Assembly (NCBI RefSeq): GCF_900112355.1
Contig: NZ_FOLM01000013.1
Location: 118,768-182,767, forward strand
Direction of reading: 5' to 3'
Source of the DNA: Streptomyces aidingensis
GTDB lineage: Bacteria; Actinomycetota; Actinomycetes; Streptomycetales; Streptomycetaceae
Length of the DNA: 64,000 nucleotides
Both the position numbers and the translations under genes were made by a program. The notes below the pieces were generated by a model. That model was given only the letters and a program-made list of their open reading frames with translations. It was not told the origin of the DNA and searched no databases. The first letter of the stretch is position 1. Every line of letters begins with the position of its first letter. This document shows, piece by piece, positions 58,727 to 64,000 of the stretch.

Positions 58727-59326
58727 CTACTCCACGGTGATGTTCTCGATGACCACGTCCTCCACCGGCCGGTCGGTCGCGTCGGTGTCCACCGTGGCGA
58801 TGGCGTCCACCACGGCCTGGCTGTCCTCGTCGGCCACCTCGCCGAAGATGGTGTGCTTCTGGTCCAGGTGCGGGGTGGGCACCACGGTGATGAAGAACTG
58901 CGAGCCGTTGGTGTTGGGCCCGGAGTTGGCCATGGCCAGCAGATAGGGCCGGTCGAAGGTCAGCTCCGGATCGAACTCGTCCTCGAACTGGTAGCCGGGC
59001 CCGCCGGCACCGGTGCCCTGCGGGTCGCCGCCCTGGATCATGAAATCGGCGATCACCCGGTGGAAGATCGTGCCGTCGTAGAGCGGCTCGTCGCCCTCCT
59101 GGCCCTCCCACTCCTTGTCGCCGGTGGCCAGGCCGGTGAAGTTCTCCACCGTCAGAGGAGCCTGCTCGGGGAACAGCTCCACCGCGATGTCGCCCATGCT
59201 GGTGTGGATGGTCGCCTGCGTCGCGGCCGGGCCGGACGAGTCGCCGTCGCCGGAGCAGGCCGTCACCAGGCCCACGGAGAGCAGCACGGTGAACACGGGG
59301 GAGAGGAGACGTCGTCGCGCGGACAT
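58727..59326 (-). CDS. Secreted cyclophilin-type peptidyl-prolyl isomerase lipoprotein
   Basis: 199-aa PPIase. Signal peptide with lipobox VTAC (about residue 23), then a cyclophilin domain with FHRVIADFMIQGGD, GPNTNGSQFFI and the catalytic Arg in FHRV. Likely membrane-anchored on the outer face, assisting folding of exported proteins. Start ATG 59326 (MSARRRLLS). Converges on the ECF42-type gene with a 20-nt gap. Confidence 0.92.
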   Translation of the reverse strand: MSARRRLLSPVFTVLLSVGLVTACSGDGDSSGPAATQATIHTSMGDIAVELFPEQAPLTVENFTGLATGDKEWEGQEGDEPLYDGTIFHRVIADFMIQGGDPQGTGAGGPGYQFEDEFDPELTFDRPYLLAMANSGPNTNGSQFFITVVPTPHLDQKHTIFGEVADEDSQAVVDAIATVDTDATDRPVEDVVIENITVE

Positions 59327-59484
59327 CACGGCAATGCCTTCCTGCGTAGGGAGGGGCGTCAAGGAGAACACGCCATCATCAGCAGCCACATCATGCACCA
59401 CCAACCCCGCGGTGCAGCAGGGTGCGGCAGCGGCCGGCACAACCGCCGGACGCCCGGCGGCCGGCGCGGTACTACCCTTCGGGC

Positions 59485-59958
59485 ATGCTCACCTTGCGTC
59501 CCACCTCGCCCGATGACCTTCCGCTGCTGGCCGCCCTGGAGATGGGCCCGGACACCGCGGTCTGGCTCAGCGAGACCGGAGTGGAATGGCACCGCCGTGC
59601 CCTGGACGACCCCGACCAGGAGCATCTGACCGCCGAGGAGGACGGCACCCCGGCCGGATTCTGCGTGCTGGCCGGGTTGCGGGACGGCGGGGGCGCGGTC
59701 GAGGTCCGCCGCCTGGTGCTGCGCCCCGCGCTGCGCGGCGAGGGCCGGGGCCGGGAACTGCTGCGCGCCTCGGTCGCCCGGGCGTACCGGGAGCACCGGG
59801 CGCAGCGGGTCTGGCTGGATGTGAAGCCGCACAATCTCCGGGCCCGCACCCTCTACGAGTCGGAGGACTTCGAGCACACCGAGACGGTGCCCGGCGCCAT
59901 GGTGGAGACCGACGGCTCGCCCTGCGATCTGCTGATCATGACGCACCGCCGCCCGTAG
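59485..59958 (+). CDS. GNAT-family N-acetyltransferase
   Basis: 157-aa GNAT protein with motif A LVLRPALRGEGRGRELL (about 72-88) and motif B VWLDVKPHNLRARTLYESEDF. It resembles RimI-type acetyltransferases but substrate is unknown. Start ATG 59485 (MLTLRPTSPDD). Divergent from the cyclophilin gene. Confidence 0.88.
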   Translation: MLTLRPTSPDDLPLLAALEMGPDTAVWLSETGVEWHRRALDDPDQEHLTAEEDGTPAGFCVLAGLRDGGGAVEVRRLVLRPALRGEGRGRELLRASVARAYREHRAQRVWLDVKPHNLRARTLYESEDFEHTETVPGAMVETDGSPCDLLIMTHRRP

Positions 59959-60108
59959 CGGCACCGCACCGGCCGCACCGGCCCCACCGGCCCGCACCCG
60001 GTCTCCGGGTACCGGGCCGACCGGTCCCCCCGAGCCGCTAGGCTCCCCTTCATCGACGCACACGGATTTCCCCAGCCCTCCGCGCCGGGCCCCGGCTTCG
60101 GCCCGCCC

Positions 60109-60918
60109 GTGCCGCCGCCCGTGCCGGTGCCCGCGAGCCCGGCGCCGTCCCCGCCGCCGGGGCGGCGCGGCTATGCCGCCGGGCTGTTCTTCTTCGGCCA
60201 GGGCCAGCGCTGGGTGGTCCGCCACCCGGCCGGCTACGCCCGCTGCCTGATCCCGGCGCTGATCACCTTCGCCCTCTACACGGCCGCGCTGCTGGTGCTC
60301 GCCTTCCGGGCGGACAACCTGGCGGCCTGGGTGACGCCCTTCGCCGACGACTGGGACAGCGGCTGGCGCACCGCCCTGCGGATTGTCGTCGGGATCGCCT
60401 TCGTGGGCGCCGGGCTGCTGCTCGCCGCCCTCACCTTCACCGCCGTCACCCTGCTCATCGGCGACCCGTTCTACGACACGCTCTCCGCCCGGGTGGAGGC
60501 CGCCTACGGCCCGGTCCCGGCCGGCCCGGACCGCCCGCTCTGGCGCGAGCTGCTGATCTCCGCACGCGAGAGCCTCTACATGTTCTGGCGCGCCCTGCTG
60601 TTCGCCGTGCCGCTGTTCTTCCTGGGCCTGGTGCCGTTCGCCGGGCAGCTCCTGGCCCCGGTGCTGGGCATCGCCGTGGCCGGCTTCTTTCTGACCGCCG
60701 AGCTCTCCTCCTACGCCCTGTCGCGGCGCGGCCTGCCGGTCAGGGCGCGGCTGCGGCTGATGCGCGCGCACCGCAAGCGGGCCCTGGGCTTCGGCGTCCC
60801 CCTGGCGCTGCTCTTTCTGATCCCGCTGGCCGCCGTCTTTCTGATGCCCGGCGCCGTCGCCGGTGCCACCCTCCTCGCCCGCGACCTCCACCCGGCCCCC
60901 GCCCCGCCCGCCGCCTGA
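60109..60918 (+). CDS. EI24-domain (CysZ-like) membrane protein
   Basis: 269-aa integral membrane protein. A Pro-rich N-terminus (about 20 residues), then several TM segments (about 48-68, 92-120, 160-205 and 235-260). The GDPFYDTLSARVE motif and C-terminal RRGLPVRARLRLMRAHR are typical of EI24/CysZ-like proteins. CysZ members transport sulfate, but the actinobacterial EI24 group is not characterised. GTG 60109 start. Confidence 0.82.
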   Translation: MPPPVPVPASPAPSPPPGRRGYAAGLFFFGQGQRWVVRHPAGYARCLIPALITFALYTAALLVLAFRADNLAAWVTPFADDWDSGWRTALRIVVGIAFVGAGLLLAALTFTAVTLLIGDPFYDTLSARVEAAYGPVPAGPDRPLWRELLISARESLYMFWRALLFAVPLFFLGLVPFAGQLLAPVLGIAVAGFFLTAELSSYALSRRGLPVRARLRLMRAHRKRALGFGVPLALLFLIPLAAVFLMPGAVAGATLLARDLHPAPAPPAA

Positions 60919-61022
60919 CCGCCCGGCCGCGACGGGAGGGCGCCCGCGGCCGGGCGGCCCGGCAGGCGTAGCGTGCCGCTGTCCGCACGACGCGGGCCGA
61001 GGGGCCGAGGGGCCGGGAGGCT

Positions 61023-62399
61023 GTGGTGGCTGCTGTTTCGATGTGGCTGCGCGGGGTGGTGATGCGGCTGCACCCCGCCCGGGCGGTGGTGCTGGCCTTC
61101 GGCACGGTGACCGTGGCCGGCGCCACGCTGCTGGCACTGCCCGCCTCCTCGCAGTCCGGCGAGGTGACCGGGCCGGTGGACGCGCTGTTCACGGCGACCT
61201 CGGCGGTGTGCGTGACCGGGCTGGCGGTGGTGGACACCGGCTCGTACTGGAGCGGTTTCGGCCAGGCGGTGATCCTGGGACTGATCCAGGTGGGCGGGTT
61301 CGGCATCATGACGATGGCCTCGCTGCTGGCGCTGCTGATTTCCGGCCGGATGCGGATGCGGCTGGAGCTGACCGCGCAGGCGGAGACCAAGTCCCTGGGG
61401 CTGGGCGAGGTGCGGGCCGTCATCGTGCGGGTGGCGGTGATCACGCTGGTCGCCGAAGGGGTCACCGCCCTGCTGCTGGCGGCCCGGTTCCGCCTGGGCT
61501 ACGGCGAGCCGCTCGGGGACGCGGTGTACTCGGGGGTCTTCCACGCCGTCTCGGCGTTCAACAACGCCGGCTTCGGCCTGTACCCCGACAGCCTGGTCCG
61601 CTACGCCGCCGATCCGTGGGTGACCCTTCCGGTGGCCGCGGCGGTGATTCTGGGCGGTATCGGCTTCCCCGTGATCATCGAGGTGCTGCGGTACCGCGCC
61701 CGCCACCGCGCCACCGGCAGCCGGAACTGGTCGCTGCATCTCAAGCTCACCGTGACCACCACCGCCGCGCTGCTGGCGGCGGGCACGGCGCTGACGCTGG
61801 GGCTGGAGTGGGCCAACCCCGGCACCCTGGGACCGATGGACGTGCCGGGCAAGCTGCTCAACGCCTTCTTCCACTCCGCCATGAGCCGCACCGCCGGCTT
61901 CAACGCCCTCGACATCGCCGCGCTGGGACACGCCACGCTGTTCGCCACCTGCGTGCTGATGTTCATCGGCGGCGGCAGCGCCGGCACCGCGGGCGGCATC
62001 AAGGTCACCACCTTCGCCGTCCTGGGCGCCGCGATCCTCGCCGAGGTCCGCGGCGAGCCGGACTCCGGTGCCTTCCGCCGCCGGCTCTCTCCCCATGTGC
62101 TGCGCCAGGCGCTGACCGTGGCCCTGCTCGGGGTGGGCCTGGTCGCCGCCGCCGTCATCGCGCTCCAGGCCATGGCCGGGGCCGGGCTGGAGGTGGTGCT
62201 GTTCGAGACGGTCTCGGCGTTCGGCACCGTGGGGCTGTCCGCCGGGCTCACCGCCGAGCTGCCGCCGGCCGGCGAGCTGATCCTCGTCATGCTGATGTTC
62301 GTCGGCCGCCTCGGCCCCATCACCCTGGCCTCGGCGCTCGCCCTGCGCGAGCGCACCCGCCGCTTCCACTACCCCGAGGAGCGCCCCGTCATCGGCTGA
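61023..62399 (+). CDS. KtrB/TrkH-type potassium transporter subunit
   Basis: 458-aa integral membrane protein with the four-fold M-P-M organisation of KtrB/TrkH. Selectivity-filter-like Gly residues are in TSAVCVTGLAV, SAFNNAGFG, MSRTAGFNALD and ETVSAFGTVGLS; the gating loop GGGSAGTAGGIKVTTF is characteristic. About eight TM plus pore helices. Mediates K+ (possibly Na+-coupled) uptake. Its regulatory RCK partner (KtrA/TrkA) is not in the window. GTG 61023 start. Confidence 0.9.
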   Translation: MVAAVSMWLRGVVMRLHPARAVVLAFGTVTVAGATLLALPASSQSGEVTGPVDALFTATSAVCVTGLAVVDTGSYWSGFGQAVILGLIQVGGFGIMTMASLLALLISGRMRMRLELTAQAETKSLGLGEVRAVIVRVAVITLVAEGVTALLLAARFRLGYGEPLGDAVYSGVFHAVSAFNNAGFGLYPDSLVRYAADPWVTLPVAAAVILGGIGFPVIIEVLRYRARHRATGSRNWSLHLKLTVTTTAALLAAGTALTLGLEWANPGTLGPMDVPGKLLNAFFHSAMSRTAGFNALDIAALGHATLFATCVLMFIGGGSAGTAGGIKVTTFAVLGAAILAEVRGEPDSGAFRRRLSPHVLRQALTVALLGVGLVAAAVIALQAMAGAGLEVVLFETVSAFGTVGLSAGLTAELPPAGELILVMLMFVGRLGPITLASALALRERTRRFHYPEERPVIG

Positions 62400-62556
62400 T
62401 CCGCACGCGGGCGGAGGCGGTGCGCGGGGCCGGCCGGACCGGCGGGCGCCGGGAGGAAAGACGATCATCCCTCGGAAGGGCACGCCCGCATGGGCGGCTG
62501 CTGCCGAAGCTGACGGGCCGGCCCCGCCGTGCACCATGTTCCTGCATGGCTCGGGC

Positions 62557-62577
62557 TATTGCAAGCTCTTCGCAATA
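62557..62577. promoter_or_regulatory. Nur box (nickel-responsive) upstream of sodF
   Basis: TATTGCAA-GCTCT-TCGCAATA, inverted TTGCAA-N5-TTGCAA-type site with one mismatch, 51 nt upstream of the sodF ATG. Established role: Ni-bound Nur represses sodF, switching superoxide defence to the nickel enzyme SodN. Confidence 0.85.
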
Positions 62578-62627
62578 AGGGCTTAGGGTGGGTGACGGAC
62601 GATCACCGTCAAGGAAAGGAAGCCACC

Positions 62628-63236
62628 ATGGGCGCCTACACGCTGCCCGACCTGCCCTACGACTACGGTGCGCTGGCCCCGGCCATCACCGGCGAGATCC
62701 TGGAACTGCACCACGCCAGGCACCACGCCGCCTACGTCAAGGGCGCCAACGACACCCTGGAGCAGCTCGCCGAGGCCCGCGAGAAGGACGCGCTGACCCC
62801 GGCCGGCCTGGTCGGCCTGGAGAAGACCTACGCCTTCAACCTCTCCGGCCATGTCCTGCACTCGATCTTCTGGCAGAACCTCTCACCCGACGGCGGCGAC
62901 CGCCCGGCAGGCGCCCTGGCCGACGCCATCGACGAACACCTCGGCGGCTTCGAGGCGTTCAAGCGGCAGCTCACCCTGGCCACCGCCTCCGTGCAGGGCT
63001 CCGGCTGGGGCGTGCTGGCCTGGGAACCGCTGGGCCGCCGCCTGATCGTGGAGCAGGTCTACGACCACCACGGCAACGTCGGCCAGGGCTCCACCCCGCT
63101 GCTGGTCTTCGACGCCTGGGAACACGCCTACTACCTCCAGTACCGCAACGTCCGCCCCGACTACGTCACCAGACTCTGGGACCTGGTCGACTGGAACGAC
63201 GTCGCGGCCCGCTACCGCACCGCCTCCGCCGCCTGA
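62628..63236 (+). CDS. sodF: Iron superoxide dismutase
   Basis: 202-aa Fe/Mn-family SOD. Metal ligands are visible as His in ELHHARHHAAYV, His in NLSGHVLHSIFW, and Asp/His in VFDAWEHAYYLQY. Start ATG 62628 with AAGGAAAGGAAG upstream. The Nur box in the promoter supports the nickel-repressed SodF rather than a constitutive Mn enzyme. Metal choice by sequence alone is not certain. No sodN in the window. Confidence 0.93.
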   Translation: MGAYTLPDLPYDYGALAPAITGEILELHHARHHAAYVKGANDTLEQLAEAREKDALTPAGLVGLEKTYAFNLSGHVLHSIFWQNLSPDGGDRPAGALADAIDEHLGGFEAFKRQLTLATASVQGSGWGVLAWEPLGRRLIVEQVYDHHGNVGQGSTPLLVFDAWEHAYYLQYRNVRPDYVTRLWDLVDWNDVAARYRTASAA

Positions 63237-63882
63237 CCGGCCGCGCGGAGAAGAGCAGGCGGGCCCGGAAACCGGCCATGCCGCGGCCGTCGTCGCTCTG
63301 CGGGGACACGCCCGTCCGGGGCAAGAGCGGGAACGACCGCACCCGGTCCGGTAGGGACGCCGTGGTGGGCGGCCTGCGGACCGGGTGCGGGTCACCAAGG
63401 ACCATGCGGAGAAGATACCCGCAGGTCAGGGAGGTGGAAGGGCGGTCAGCCCTTCTTGGTCTCCCAGTAACCGGCCAGGTCCCTGACCTGCGGCAACTCC
63501 CGCCGCGCGTCGGTGACCTGGCCTGTTTCCGCTTGCCCGCGTTGGCCCGTGACGGGCCCTTACGGCTGTCCTGCGGACTCTCTGCGGACCGCTCCGGGAC
63601 TGCCGGGAGAGTGTTCCTCGCCGATCAGGCTGCAGGGATTAGCAGGACACAGGCGCTGGTGAAGTGGGTCTCCATGATGGCGTGGTGCAGGTGTCCGGAG
63701 GTGGGCCCGATCGGCCGTGCCGTGCACGGCTCACCGGCGCCGCTGGCTGCTGCTCCAAGGGACGCCGCCGGGACCGGTGAGGGGGAGCGGCCATCGGCCT
63801 GCTTCGGGCGGCTGCCCAAGTCATCCTGGTCACGCTGCAAAGTTGGCTGCGGGAGTTGGGAGGCGAAGAGCCAGCGCAGCGT
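63237..63882. other. 646-nt region without a supported gene
   Basis: No start/RBS/coding-bias combination convinces on either strand. The minus strand holds short open segments ending LPQVRDLAGYWETKKG (stop near 63443) and HHAIMETHFTSACVLLIPAA (stop near 63625), which could be remnants of genes. Base composition is less GC-rich than upstream. Confidence 0.5.
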
Positions 63883-64000
63883 TCATGGCGAGATGAAACG
63901 CACGGTGGTCGGCAGGGTGTAGCCGAGTTCGGTGAGGCGGGTGGCGATGTAGGTGGGGGTGCGGCCGGTCCGTGCGGCGGCGTGGAGGAGGTGTGCGGGG
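63883..64000 (-). CDS. C-terminal fragment of a protein cut by the window edge
   Basis: Partial: 38 codons to the stop at 63883-63885, encoding HLLHAAARTGRTPTYIATRLTELG... and ending VRFISP. The helical LLHAAARTGRTPxYIAxRLTELGY pattern looks like a winged/HTH-like C-terminal segment, and codon use is typical of the genome. The 5' part lies beyond the window, so no function is assigned. Confidence 0.5.
   Translation of the reverse strand, partial: PAHLLHAAARTGRTPTYIATRLTELGYTLPTTVRFISP

Noticed and set aside
63443..63565. Minus-strand segment ending LPQVRDLAGYWETKKG
   Set aside because: Looks protein-like but has no start codon before an upstream in-frame stop; at most a gene remnant.

Overview
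The window is 64 kb of very GC-rich DNA with GC-rich third codon positions, GTG/ATG starts and many 4-nt start/stop overlaps. The gene content (CebR, DasR, SigR/RsrA, WblE, a SigB-type sigma factor with its anti-sigma factor, CBM2-linked GH6 and GH48 cellulases, a Nur-type sodF operator) points to a Streptomyces or very close relative. No tRNA, rRNA, insertion sequence, phage or CRISPR array was recognised. From memory, sigR-rsrA-TPR, dasR-dasABCD and histidine kinase-wblE-lipid kinase-prsH-sigH keep the order of the S. coelicolor SCO5216-SCO5244 region, while the ceb, cellulase and polyol loci are elsewhere in that genome.

Layout. 0.1-6.4 kb: cello-oligosaccharide uptake and hydrolysis (bglC, cebG, cebF, cebE) with divergent cebR. 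6.5-10.6 kb: two tandem beta-propeller proteins of unknown function. 11.1-14.2 kb: a class IV aminotransferase facing a tightly coupled five-gene operon of small Cys-rich proteins and a PIMT-like methyltransferase resembling RiPP-associated methyltransferases. 14.3-19.1 kb: divergent secreted CBM2-GH6 and CBM2-GH48 cellulases. The bglC, cebE, GH6 and GH48 upstream regions all carry a TGGGAGCGCTCCCA-type CebR box, so cellulose breakdown, uptake and intracellular hydrolysis form one local regulon. 19.4-27.3 kb: core-type genes (SCO2400-like membrane protein, YedK/HMCES peptidase, alpha/beta hydrolase, sigR-rsrA with a perfect SigR promoter, TPR protein, peptide deformylase, zinc D-Ala-D-Ala carboxypeptidase, lipoprotein). 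27.6-33.8 kb: a DeoR-regulated polyol-type operon (ABC importer, dehydrogenase, PfkB kinase). 33.9-41.1 kb: a multidomain SpoIIE-type phosphatase, a DUF397/helix-turn-helix pair with a divergent partner, an NDH-2-like flavoprotein and small genes. 41.1-48.3 kb: dasR, divergent dasABC for (GlcNAc)2 uptake with two dre sites, dasD (GH3) and a SIS-domain sugar-phosphate gene. 48.4-50.0 kb: an SDR/TetR divergent pair with three operator-like palindromes. 50.4-55.7 kb: PdtaS-like kinase, wblE, lipid kinase, sigH-type sigma factor and its ATPase anti-sigma factor. 55.9-63.2 kb: D-cysteine desulfhydrase/ACC-deaminase homologue, NUDIX, a sigma-2-less ECF42-type protein, cyclophilin lipoprotein, GNAT, EI24 protein, KtrB-type K+ transporter and sodF with a Nur box. 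The right edge cuts a gene on the minus strand.

Themes. All three CUT1 sugar importers (Ceb, polyol, Das) lack an ATPase gene, which implies a shared ATPase (MsiK in Streptomyces) encoded elsewhere. The window couples polymer sensing (CebR, DasR) with redox and stress regulation (SigR, WblE, SigH, Nur). The least explained parts are the methyltransferase/Cys-rich-peptide operon, the sigma-2-less ECF42 gene and the beta-propeller pair.
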